NCBI GenBank assembly: GCA_030430205.1
Contig: JAUIGE010000016.1
Coordinates: forward strand, 1-64,000
Direction: 5' to 3'
From: Bacteroidia bacterium
Lineage (GTDB): Bacteria; Bacteroidota; Bacteroidia; J057
Length of the DNA: 64,000 nt
The position numbers and the translations under genes are program-made. The notes under the pieces are model-generated. The model worked only from the letters and a program-made list of their open reading frames with translations. It had not been told where the DNA came from and made no database searches. Below are positions 35,603-44,245 of this stretch, piece by piece (positions within the stretch are counted from its first letter, which is position 1; each line of letters opens with the position of its first letter).

Positions 35603-35827
35603 CTATTTTTTGAATGATTTCGATCCATATCCCAAACCCACCAGAATACTTAATATCCCGCCCCCTATAAATAGGTAGGCTTCCGTTTTTGAGTCCGTAT
35701 TTTGAGCCTTGATTTCAAGCTTGCCAATTTCAATAATTGGCTTGTTGCTTTTTTCCATTTTTGTATACCCAACATAGCCCAGGCCGAGCCCAAAGAGGAT
35801 AAATGCGAGAGCGATTATTTTTTTCAT
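35603..35827 (-). CDS. Small two-span membrane protein of unknown function
   Basis: A 74-residue protein with two hydrophobic helices (IALAFILFGLGLGYVGY and AYLFIGGGILSILVGLGYG) joined by a charged loop. The layout resembles DUF3185-type small membrane proteins, a weak comparison. It converges on the Smr gene, 5 bp apart, and has its own start after a terminator of the upstream minus-strand gene. Confidence 0.6.
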   Translation of the reverse strand: MKKIIALAFILFGLGLGYVGYTKMEKSNKPIIEIGKLEIKAQNTDSKTEAYLFIGGGILSILVGLGYGSKSFKK

Positions 35828-35860
35828 GTGTTTATCGATTATTATAAGGTGCAGGTCTCA

Positions 35861-35900
35861 AAAAAAATTGCCCTTACAGGCATCTCTGTCCTGTAAGGGC
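35861..35900 (-). terminator. Rho-independent terminator of the subtilase gene
   Basis: Read on the minus strand: GCCCTTACAG, an 11-nt loop, CTGTAAGGGC, then AATTTTTTTTG. A perfect 10-bp stem and eight T residues. Confidence 0.88.
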
Positions 35901-35926
35901 GAATATATTGAATGCCGGATTCCGGC

Positions 35927-37576
35927 TTAAAAAGTCAATTGAGGCTCAGTGCCAATTGTTTTACCTGTCATTTTTTCCAATACAGCTTTTGGCTGTATCA
36001 ATTTTCCCACTTTGGGAGAATCAGCGATATCTGAGCCTGTGGCCTTCAGTATATCATAAGCTTGCTGAGTAGTGATATCGGGATTAAATGCCCGCATCAT
36101 CCCTACAAGGCCGGATACGATAGGCGTCGCCATAGATGTACCGCTGAATTTCTGGTACTTGCTTCCAGGAATGGAAGACATGATATCTACACCAGGCGCA
36201 GCAATCGGCATCTTCAGGCTGGTATTGGTATTGGAAAAGCTGGCTTTATTGAGGTTTTGATCTACCGCGCTCACGCAGATCACGCCGGGGACACTTGCCG
36301 GCGAAAAGTTTTTCGCATCACGGTTGCTGTTGCCTGCGGCAACGATCACGATAGCGCCTTTTTTAAAGGCATATCTGATGGCGTCGGCTTGTGCCTTGGA
36401 AGGGCTGCCAGGGCCGCCCAGGGACATAGAGATCACATCTGCGCCGCCATTGGCGGCGTCTATGATGGCCTGCGAAACGGAGCGGTCCGTTCCAAAGCCG
36501 TTTCTATTCAGGGCAGGATAGCCCTTCAGGTCTATAAATTTACCTTCCCAGTTGAGGGAAGCCACGCCAAGGCCATTGTTGGTGACAGCACCTGCCAATC
36601 CCGCGCAGTGAGTGCCATGACCATGGCTATCTGTATTGCCTTTGCTTTTCTTAAAAGCACTTTTGATGTCTTCGTGATCTCCTTCTACTCCTGTATCCAC
36701 AATGGCCACAATGGCTTTGCGCCTGGGTTTGACAGATTGGAGAAATTTATGGCAGTCATTGTATGCCAAAGAAGAGGCAAACCACTGGGAAGAAAGCTGT
36801 GGGTCGTTGGCGAAGTAGTTGCCGCGCTGCAGGATATCTGCCTCTGAAGCAATATTGGGGATAAGCGAAACACGGTCATTGATTTCCAGCGCATCTACAT
36901 TTTCCCGATCGCTTTGCAGTTCTTTTTGCAGCAAATCGGCGAAGTCAGGATCAACATGGACCAGGTAATAGTTACCCAGGTTGCGGTCATTTTTATTTCT
37001 CTCTTCCGGAGCCTGAAAATCATCATCCAGGCTAGCGTCTATATCTCCCTCTATATCACTAAAGGCAAGGGTATAGGTCGCTTTGTATTTATCCAGGAGG
37101 GGCGAAATCTCTGAAATGGTATCGTCAGGGCCCAATTCAACCAACAATTCGGTATAACCGGATTTGTCTTTGATGCCGTCTGCCACCCTTTCAATCAATG
37201 CAGCAAAGAGATAAATGGCTGCAGAAATCACAAGTGCCAGCACGCCGGGTACCCAGAAAAGCTTGGAGTTGTGCTTTTTATAGGCGAGATAACCCGCATC
37301 TATACACATACCAATACCAAAATCCATCAGGGCGATCGTCACCCTGTCGAGCAGCATATCAAAAGTAGAACTGTTGGCATGAACAAAGCCATAGGCTCCT
37401 ACCAGCACTTCCTTGGGCACCACAAAGTGGTATCCAATGGCTGCCAGCATCAATAAAAAGGCAGGAAGCGGCCGAAAACGCTTTCCGCGGGTTCTATTGA
37501 TAATTCCCTTGCCGAACATCCAGAAGGCCAGCATGACGAGAACCGGGCCAAAAATGTGAATGAATTTTAGTTCCAT
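35927..37576 (-). CDS. Membrane-anchored subtilisin-like serine protease (S8)
   Basis: A protein of about 549 residues. The N-terminal third carries several hydrophobic helices (HIFGPVLVMLAFWMF, LPAFLLMLAAIGYHF, a weaker span and VPGVLALVISAAIYLFAAL). A linker and an S8 catalytic domain follow, with Asp294 (IVDTGVEGDH), His320 (HGTHCAG) and Ser481 (GTSMATP); the oxyanion Asn is in AAGNSN. I prefer ATG 37576 because the longer start (37603) would run through the terminator hairpin of the upstream gene. The fusion of several spans before an S8 domain places the protease at the membrane; the side and target are unknown. Confidence 0.88.
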   Translation of the reverse strand: MELKFIHIFGPVLVMLAFWMFGKGIINRTRGKRFRPLPAFLLMLAAIGYHFVVPKEVLVGAYGFVHANSSTFDMLLDRVTIALMDFGIGMCIDAGYLAYKKHNSKLFWVPGVLALVISAAIYLFAALIERVADGIKDKSGYTELLVELGPDDTISEISPLLDKYKATYTLAFSDIEGDIDASLDDDFQAPEERNKNDRNLGNYYLVHVDPDFADLLQKELQSDRENVDALEINDRVSLIPNIASEADILQRGNYFANDPQLSSQWFASSLAYNDCHKFLQSVKPRRKAIVAIVDTGVEGDHEDIKSAFKKSKGNTDSHGHGTHCAGLAGAVTNNGLGVASLNWEGKFIDLKGYPALNRNGFGTDRSVSQAIIDAANGGADVISMSLGGPGSPSKAQADAIRYAFKKGAIVIVAAGNSNRDAKNFSPASVPGVICVSAVDQNLNKASFSNTNTSLKMPIAAPGVDIMSSIPGSKYQKFSGTSMATPIVSGLVGMMRAFNPDITTQQAYDILKATGSDIADSPKVGKLIQPKAVLEKMTGKTIGTEPQLTF

Positions 37577-37581
37577 AATAT

Positions 37582-37621
37582 TTTTCAAAAATAAAGGCAT
37601 CACAAAATAAACTGTAATGCC
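37582..37621 (-). terminator. Probable terminator of the small gene at 37634-37849
   Basis: On the minus strand GGCATTAC and GTGATGCC form an 8-bp stem with one G-T pair, followed by TTTATTTTTG. Confidence 0.6.
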
Positions 37622-37633
37622 TGTTAAAATATC

Positions 37634-37849
37634 TTATAATGTGGTGATTTTCAAAATATTAACCTGCTCTCCCCACATGAAAATGCTCATCCCATCGGCA
37701 GCTTTCACCTGAGCTTTGACCGCCAGGCCGGGCTTTTGATAAATAGCAGGAAGTCCATTTACGGGTCGGTACTGGCGACCATCAGAGGATTCTATTCCCC
37801 AAAAACCACCGGACAAATCTATAAATACTACTTTTCCGCTTATTTGCAT
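37634..37849 (-). CDS. Small hypothetical protein
   Basis: A 71-residue soluble protein, beta-rich in pattern (GKVVFIDLSGGFWGIESSDGRQYRPV, then VKAQVKAADG and EQVNILKI), possibly a small OB- or SH3-like barrel. I recognise no family. It has its own probable terminator, so it is likely expressed separately from the subtilase gene. Confidence 0.6.
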   Translation of the reverse strand: MQISGKVVFIDLSGGFWGIESSDGRQYRPVNGLPAIYQKPGLAVKAQVKAADGMSIFMWGEQVNILKITTL

Positions 37850-37981
37850 GTTGGTATCTGTGTGGAAAATTGGTTGACTACCTTTGCCAGTCTTTGGCGT
37901 AATTCGCAGGAGTAAATTCTCGTTTTTTTCCTGCGAATAATAACCCTTAGCTTACGAATAATAGCTCTTTAAGGTTTTGGT

Positions 37982-38314
37982 TTACTCTTTTCGCTTCAGC
38001 AATTCATGAAGGATGAATGCGCGTTTGATATCATTTTTGTCTCTGAAAATACCTGGACTTTTCCTGGAGCGTGAAGCACTTTCGACTTCCGGCGCTTTGT
38101 TGCGCCTGATAGGTTGACTACGATCTGGAACCTGGTGTTCGCTGTGTTTTTGGGTATGTCGTTTTTGGGGAATACTGCTTTGCGTGGAACCCGGGAAGAT
38201 GCCTTGCGATTGGATTTTATCTTTATCTTTGTCACCCAATTGGCGGGAGACATAAGTTGAAATCCCCAAAATTGTTAAAACCAATATGCCAATAAGTATA
38301 AGCCAGGCTTCCAT
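37982..38314 (-). CDS. Single-span membrane protein of unknown function
   Basis: A 110-residue protein with one N-terminal membrane helix (AWLILIGILVLTILGIS) and a basic, low-complexity tail rich in Arg, Lys, Ser and Gln. It ends with a short helix (IKRAFILHELLKRKE) that could be a contact site. It is divergent from smc, with 52 bp between the starts. No family recognised. Confidence 0.6.
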   Translation of the reverse strand: MEAWLILIGILVLTILGISTYVSRQLGDKDKDKIQSQGIFPGSTQSSIPQKRHTQKHSEHQVPDRSQPIRRNKAPEVESASRSRKSPGIFRDKNDIKRAFILHELLKRKE

Positions 38315-38366
38315 AGTTATTCATTAAGCTAAGCTAAATATACGAAAAAGATATTCCGACGATACT

Positions 38367-41300
38367 ATGCAACTTACCAGTCTTGAGATTTTTGGCTTTA
38401 AAAGCTTTGCCGAACGAACAAAATTCGTTTTTGACCAGGGCATAACCGGTATTGTCGGCCCCAATGGATGTGGCAAGTCAAATGTCGTTGACTCCATACG
38501 CTGGGTGCTTGGCGAGCAAAAGACGCGCAACCTGCGCTCTGACAAGATGGAAAATGTCATTTTCAATGGCACCCAGGCTCGCCGCAAATCCAACCTCGCA
38601 GAGGTTTCTCTTACTTTCGAAAACACCAAAAATGTCCTCCCTACGGAATATTCCACGGTGACCATCACCCGCAAACTCTATCGCTCCGGCGATAGCGAGT
38701 ACCTCATCAATGGCGTCACCTGCCGTCTCAAGGACATCCAGAACCTCTTCATGGATACCGGTGTCAGCTCCGACTCTTACGCCATCATCGAGTTGAAAAT
38801 GGTGGATGAAATCCTGACCAATAAGGACAACGAGCGCCGAAAATTTTTCGAAGAAGCTGCCGGTATTTCTAAATACAAAGTCCGGAAAAAGCAGACAATG
38901 AAGCGCCTGGCTGATACAGATGCCGATCTGGAGAGGGTGGAAGATTTGCTTTTTGAAATAGATAAAAACCTCAAATCGCTCGAAAAGCAGGCGCGACGCA
39001 CCCAGCGTTATTTTGAACTCAAAGAAGAATATAAGCTGATCAGCTCGCAGTATGCCTACCTCAAGATGCAGGCTATACATGAGCAAAAATTGCAGATAGA
39101 GCGGGATGAAGGATTTTTGAAAGATCAGCTTTTGCAGATCCAATCAGAAACCGCCCAGCGCGAGGCGCGCCTTCAGCAGCTCAAAAAAGAGCTGCTCGAT
39201 CACGAAAAAGACCTCTCTGAGGCCCAATATGCCCTCAATAAGCATTTCAGCAAGATTCAATCCGTCGAGACAGAAAAATCCGTCAAAAATGAACGCCTCA
39301 AATACCTCCAACAGCGGGAGCAGGCGGTGATGAATCAGATGGAAACGGAGCGCAATCAGCTCAAGAAAAATGAAGAAAAGCTGGGCGAATTGCTGGTGCA
39401 AAAAGAGCAGCTCAGCCAGGAGCTCAAGGCTTTTGAGGAAGCAGAGAAAAAATTGCGGGAGGAAGTAGATCGCTTGCGCAAAGACAATGACGAGCAACAG
39501 CTCAATACCGATGAACTGGCACGCGAACACCGCGAGGCTGAGCAGGAAGTGCAGAGTTTGCGCCAGGATATAGAAATAAAAGGTGTGCAAATGCGCAGCC
39601 TGGAAGGAGAATTGGAGCGGGCGGAAGCTGACAAAAGCCAGCGCCGGGAAGATATAGGCGCTTTTACCGAAAAAGCCCAGCAACTGGCCGCTGAGTTGAA
39701 ATCACTGGAGAAGCAGGCCACAGAGCTGGAGCAAAAGAAAGCTCAGCATGAGCAGGACGTAAGCGAAACTGAGTTGCTGATCAATGAGTTGAAAGACCAG
39801 GTCTATAAGCGCAACCGCGTCATGGACGCAAAACAGAACGAATACAACCTCACCAAAAGCCTGGTAGAAAACCTCGAAGGCTTTCCCGAGAGTGTGAAAT
39901 TTTTGAAAAAGAACGCAAAATGGATCAAGGATGCTCCTTTGCTTTCGGATATCTTTGCTACTCCCGAGGCTTACAAAATTGCTTTTGAAAATTACCTGGA
40001 TCCTTTTCTGAGTTATTATATCGTGCCGAGCCGGGAGGATGCGATCCTCTCCGTGCACATGCTCGCCAAAGCGGCCAAAGGCCGCGCAAACTTCTTCATC
40101 CTCGATGAACTGGAGGAATACAAAAGCAGCAATCCGCTGCTCTTTACCCATGCCCAGCCAGCGCTGGAGCTGGTGGACTTTGCGCCGGAATACCGCAAAC
40201 TGGCAGCCTTTCTGCTGAGCAATGTCTACCTCGTCGAATCCGAAAACGATATTCCGGATGAGGTGCCGGAAGACATGATATTCCTGACCAAAGCAGGAGG
40301 GATTTCGCGCAAGCGCTATATGCTTGGAGGCGGCTCTTTGGGCTTATTTCAGGGAAAAAGATTGGGCCGCGCCAAAAACCTCGAAAAGCTGGATAAGGAG
40401 CTGAAAAAGCTCAACAAAGAGCTGACAGCGGAAAAAATAAAGCTGGACACTGCCCTGGAGAACATGAACCAGCTCAGAAAAATTAATTATTCAAAAGAGC
40501 TCGATCCCCTTCGCCGACAGCTTCTGGAGCGCCAGAAAGACCTTTCGGTCTTGCAGACCCGGGAGAAGGAATACAACGAGTTTCTCGCTCGCGTAGGCAA
40601 GCGCACAGGCGAGCTCCTGGAGGAGCTCGAAAAAATTCGCGACTCAGTTGAGGGAAAAATTCCCAAACTGCGCTTCCAGCAGGAAAACCTGCAGCAGCTC
40701 ACCTCCCGCCTGGCGCTCAACCGCCAGCGTTCGCAGGAATGCGCCGAGGCGCTGAGCGCAAGCTCCAATAAATACAATGAGTCCAATATTCAGCTTATCC
40801 ATCACCGCAACCGAGATAGCTTGTTGGTGCGGGAAATCACCCAGAAACGGGAACAAATTCAGCAATACGATCAGACCCGAAACGAGCACAAAGCACAGCT
40901 AAAGCAAGTAAATGCTGATGTCAATGAGCTGATAGAAAGTAATTTGCAGGACGATGGCATGATCATGAACCTCTATGCTCAAAAGAAAGAGCATGAGACC
41001 AGGGTCGATCGCTTCGAGCAATTGGTTTCCAATGCAAAAAACAGCATTCTTCAGGTTGAAGAGACCATGAGTGAGCACCGCAAAAAGCGGGAAGATGTGC
41101 TGGAGCGCCAGCGGTTGCTGCAGGAGCGGGTGACCGAAAACCGCATCCAGACCCATTCATTGGCTGAGCGGATGTCCGTTGAGTTCCAGGTGGAGTTGGA
41201 TTTGCTGAGCAAAGTAGCGCTTTTTGATAAGCCGCTGGAGGAGTATGATGTGGCGGAAATTGAAGATAAACTGCAAAAACTGAGGCATCGCGTTCACAAT

Positions 41301-41933
41301 TTTGGGGACATCAACCCCATGGCTGTAGAGGCTTACAACGAAATGAAAGAGCGGAACGACTTCATTATGGTCCAAAAAGAGGATCTGGCCAAAGCCAAAC
41401 AATCCTTGCTCGATACCATCTCGGAGATAGATGAAGCCGCCCGAATCAAGTTTATAGAGACGTTTGAGGTGGTGCGCGAAAATTTCAAAAGGGTGTACCA
41501 AAGCCTTTTTACAGAAGATTCCAAATGCGATTTGATCCTGAAAGACCCCGACAACCCGCTCGAATCAGATGTGGGCATCATGGCACGTCCCAAAGGCAAG
41601 CGCCCCCAAACCATCTCTCAGCTTTCCGGAGGGGAAAAAACGCTGACAGCCGTAGCGCTGCTCTTTTCCTTTTACCTTATCAAACCTGCTCCTTTCTGCA
41701 TATTTGATGAAGTCGATGCGCCCCTGGATGATGCCAACATTGACAAATTCAACAACATCATCAAGGAATTCTCCGGTGAATCCCAATTCATCATCGTGAC
41801 GCACAACAAGCGCACCATGGCCTCCACAAATGTGATGTATGGCGTCACCATGGAAAATCGCGGCATATCACGCGTGGTGCCGATTGACCTGGATACGATC
41901 TACCAAAGTACGGATGAGAAGGATGTAGCCTGA
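38367..41933 (+). CDS. smc: Chromosome segregation protein SMC
   Basis: An 1188-residue SMC ATPase of normal length. The head has Walker A GPNGCGKSN (about 32-40); two long coiled coils flank a hinge (about 510-670, with the FPESVKFLKKNAKW start and GGGSLG near its end). The C-terminal head has the signature LSGGEKTL (1086) and Walker B CIFDEVDAPLDDAN (1111-1124). It compacts and segregates the chromosome; scpA and scpB are not in the window. Confidence 0.97.
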   Translation: MQLTSLEIFGFKSFAERTKFVFDQGITGIVGPNGCGKSNVVDSIRWVLGEQKTRNLRSDKMENVIFNGTQARRKSNLAEVSLTFENTKNVLPTEYSTVTITRKLYRSGDSEYLINGVTCRLKDIQNLFMDTGVSSDSYAIIELKMVDEILTNKDNERRKFFEEAAGISKYKVRKKQTMKRLADTDADLERVEDLLFEIDKNLKSLEKQARRTQRYFELKEEYKLISSQYAYLKMQAIHEQKLQIERDEGFLKDQLLQIQSETAQREARLQQLKKELLDHEKDLSEAQYALNKHFSKIQSVETEKSVKNERLKYLQQREQAVMNQMETERNQLKKNEEKLGELLVQKEQLSQELKAFEEAEKKLREEVDRLRKDNDEQQLNTDELAREHREAEQEVQSLRQDIEIKGVQMRSLEGELERAEADKSQRREDIGAFTEKAQQLAAELKSLEKQATELEQKKAQHEQDVSETELLINELKDQVYKRNRVMDAKQNEYNLTKSLVENLEGFPESVKFLKKNAKWIKDAPLLSDIFATPEAYKIAFENYLDPFLSYYIVPSREDAILSVHMLAKAAKGRANFFILDELEEYKSSNPLLFTHAQPALELVDFAPEYRKLAAFLLSNVYLVESENDIPDEVPEDMIFLTKAGGISRKRYMLGGGSLGLFQGKRLGRAKNLEKLDKELKKLNKELTAEKIKLDTALENMNQLRKINYSKELDPLRRQLLERQKDLSVLQTREKEYNEFLARVGKRTGELLEELEKIRDSVEGKIPKLRFQQENLQQLTSRLALNRQRSQECAEALSASSNKYNESNIQLIHHRNRDSLLVREITQKREQIQQYDQTRNEHKAQLKQVNADVNELIESNLQDDGMIMNLYAQKKEHETRVDRFEQLVSNAKNSILQVEETMSEHRKKREDVLERQRLLQERVTENRIQTHSLAERMSVEFQVELDLLSKVALFDKPLEEYDVAEIEDKLQKLRHRVHNFGDINPMAVEAYNEMKERNDFIMVQKEDLAKAKQSLLDTISEIDEAARIKFIETFEVVRENFKRVYQSLFTEDSKCDLILKDPDNPLESDVGIMARPKGKRPQTISQLSGGEKTLTAVALLFSFYLIKPAPFCIFDEVDAPLDDANIDKFNNIIKEFSGESQFIIVTHNKRTMASTNVMYGVTMENRGISRVVPIDLDTIYQSTDEKDVA

Positions 41934-41982
41934 TGTTTTTGTGATTTTTTGAAAATTAATTTTACTTTAAAGTTGAATTTTG

Positions 41983-41990
41983 TATATTTG
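41983..41990 (+). promoter_or_regulatory. Candidate -7 box for the DUF2851 gene
   Basis: TATATTTG matches TAnnTTTG and lies 23 nt before the ATG at 42014. A clear -33 TTTG is not seen at the normal spacing. Confidence 0.4.
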
Positions 41991-42013
41991 GGTAACAAAA
42001 TAACCCAAGTCCT

Positions 42014-43345
42014 ATGTTCAACTTACCTGAAGACTTTCTTCATTTCATTTGGCGTAGTCTGCATTTTGATGCCCGCAATATGCGGACGGCGCAAAACCAA
42101 CAGCTTCAGATTCAATATGTCGGTTCCTGGAACCATAACCAGGGGCCGGACTTCCTGCAGGCGCGCTTGCTGCTGGATGGCGTAGCCATGCACGGGCATG
42201 TGGAGATTCACATCAAAAGTGATGACTGGTATCATCACAGGCATCATGAGGATCCTCATTACAATGGAGTCGTGCTGCATGTGGTTTGGGAAAAGGGCAA
42301 AAAGCCCATTCTGAGAGAGGATGGCACAGCCATCCCCGAGTGGGTGCTCGCACCCCATGTATCGCCTGCGGCGATCGAACGCTACCACCGCCTGAATCTG
42401 TCTACAGATGATATTCCCTGCGCTTCCAGCCTGCCAGGCCTGAGTGAAAGATTGAAAGTCATGACCCTGGAGCAAATGGCGGTAGAGCGCATCATCGAAA
42501 AAGCAGGCTTTTTTCAACAGCGCTTGCAATCCTGTAAGCAGGACTGGAACCAGCTTCTCTGGGAAGAGCTTGCCGCCATGATGGGTGGCCCTGTGAACAA
42601 AGCCGCATTTCGTGAGCTGGCGCAGCGCTTGCCCTACGCGCTCCTGCTCAAATACCGTGATCGGCCTGAACAGCTCGAAGCTTTGCTGATGGGCATTTCG
42701 GGCCTTCTGGCCACGGAAAAACCCAAAGAAGACAGCTACTACCAGTTGCTACGGGAAGAGTGGCTTTTTCTGCGGAAAAAGCACCAGATCCCTGATGAAG
42801 GCATGCCGGCCCTGCGCTTCTCGCGGATGCGACCGGCTTCATTTCCTACTGTACGTATAGCGCAGCTTACTGCCCTGATATGCCATTGGCCGCAGCTGAC
42901 ACAGTTGCTTCAGGAAGCGCATTTTGCGCTTTTTCTGGCGTATCGCATCGAGCCGACTGCCTATTGGCAGACGCACTATCGCTTTGGCGAAGCCAAAGGG
43001 GTGAGTAGCAAACAATTGGGGCGCAGCCAAAAAGAGATTTTGCTCATCAATTGCCTCATTCCGATTGCCTGGTTGTACCAGAAATCTCACGGAAATGCCT
43101 TTCCGGAGGCATTGGTAGAGGATGCCCTGGCGGCATTGCCGCCGGAGGATAACCGGATCATCCGGCAATTTGCCGATTTGAAGGTAGGCGCGGCGAATGC
43201 CGCGCATTCGCAGGGAATGATTCAATTGAAGAAAAAATATTGCTCCGAGAAAGCTTGTCTGAAGTGCCAGATTGGCTATCACCTGCTTTCCAAAAAAGCA
43301 GTAAGCTCGCCTTCAAACCAGGCTGTCAGCAAACTGGCCCCCTGA
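42014..43345 (+). CDS. DUF2851 family protein
   Basis: A 443-residue protein of a family widespread in Bacteroidota and of unknown function. Recognisable family features are the start (LPEDFLHFIWRSLHFD), the NQGPDFLQARLLLDG and GHVEIHIKSDDWYHHRHHEDPHYNGVVLHVVWE block with many histidines, and the C-terminal cysteine motif YCSEKACLKCQIGYHLL. The histidine cluster and cysteines suggest metal binding, which is inference. The last 22 codons overlap the convergent SGNH-like gene. Confidence 0.85.
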   Translation: MFNLPEDFLHFIWRSLHFDARNMRTAQNQQLQIQYVGSWNHNQGPDFLQARLLLDGVAMHGHVEIHIKSDDWYHHRHHEDPHYNGVVLHVVWEKGKKPILREDGTAIPEWVLAPHVSPAAIERYHRLNLSTDDIPCASSLPGLSERLKVMTLEQMAVERIIEKAGFFQQRLQSCKQDWNQLLWEELAAMMGGPVNKAAFRELAQRLPYALLLKYRDRPEQLEALLMGISGLLATEKPKEDSYYQLLREEWLFLRKKHQIPDEGMPALRFSRMRPASFPTVRIAQLTALICHWPQLTQLLQEAHFALFLAYRIEPTAYWQTHYRFGEAKGVSSKQLGRSQKEILLINCLIPIAWLYQKSHGNAFPEALVEDALAALPPEDNRIIRQFADLKVGAANAAHSQGMIQLKKKYCSEKACLKCQIGYHLLSKKAVSSPSNQAVSKLAP

Positions 43346-44244
43346 TCGTTCAGGTGATCCTGGTCAGAGAAGTTGGCTTTTTTCTGAAAAATAGAATCAG
43401 GAGGTATCCAGACGGGCCCTAACTGGCGGTAGACATCTATCTCCCAGGGCTCGGGAGCGGGATGTCCATAATTTTTCAGGTAGTAAAACACGATGGGAAC
43501 ATCTGCTTCTTTTGCCAATGCGGCCATCTCTCCGAGAACTTTTCGCGGATAGCGGTAGCTGATCCGATCAGCTATGCCTCTGCCTTCTTCCAAATACCGA
43601 TGGTATTTCTCGGTGGTTTTTTCCTGATGTGTCTGCAACATCTGCGGATCGGCTGTTACCTTCACAGATACATAGCTGTGTGGGCGCAGCTGGGCGCTGT
43701 CTACCGGCTCAAAAGCTATGTCGAGCAGCTTATGTCTGCTATAATCCCAACGGCATTCCAGCGCGTCCACTAAGCTTTCGGGATAGCGTTGGTTGAAGAG
43801 GATATTCTGTGAAAAAAGGTCTTCACTTTCTGCAATGAATGGAAAATCCTTGTGTGAAAAGCGATCTTCGCGAAATCTGGCCTCGATGAGGATCAGTTGA
43901 GGCTTATGGTGAGCAAGCAGGTCTTTCAGGATGACATAGCGGAGATTCCTGCCCGGTCGGCAATAACTTAAGTTGGCGAGGTGGTATGTTTTACCTGTTT
44001 GATGATTGATCCGCTGTTCCAGGCTGTCATCCATGATCCCGCACAAAGTGACGGAAGTACCCAAAAATGCGATGTCTATATTGTCGCTTTCGAAGAGTTT
44101 GTGGTAGAGAAAATCGCTTCTTCCGCAGCTTTCCAGCAGGTAGCTATAGCCAAATTGTTTGTTTAGAGGCATTAGCCAAAGATAAGCTGTCCCTATAAGC
44201 AGGGGCAGCATAAACAAGCCGAATCGTTTCAGAAAAGCTTTCAT
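43279..44244 (-). CDS. SGNH/DltD-like membrane-anchored protein, partner of the MBOAT acyltransferase
   Basis: A 321-residue protein with an N-terminal membrane anchor (FGLFMLPLLIGTAYLWLMPL) and a periplasmic SGNH-like domain. FLGTSVTLCG (about 67-76) fits block I with the nucleophile Ser, and SDQDHLNDQGA near the C-terminus fits block V with Asp and His. It follows the MBOAT gene after one base, as algJ/dltD-like genes do. Together they probably O-acylate a surface polysaccharide or similar acceptor. ATG 44244 is used because it follows the MBOAT stop directly. Confidence 0.75.
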   Translation of the reverse strand: MKAFLKRFGLFMLPLLIGTAYLWLMPLNKQFGYSYLLESCGRSDFLYHKLFESDNIDIAFLGTSVTLCGIMDDSLEQRINHQTGKTYHLANLSYCRPGRNLRYVILKDLLAHHKPQLILIEARFREDRFSHKDFPFIAESEDLFSQNILFNQRYPESLVDALECRWDYSRHKLLDIAFEPVDSAQLRPHSYVSVKVTADPQMLQTHQEKTTEKYHRYLEEGRGIADRISYRYPRKVLGEMAALAKEADVPIVFYYLKNYGHPAPEPWEIDVYRQLGPVWIPPDSIFQKKANFSDQDHLNDQGASLLTAWFEGELTAFLESR

Positions 44245-44245
44245 C

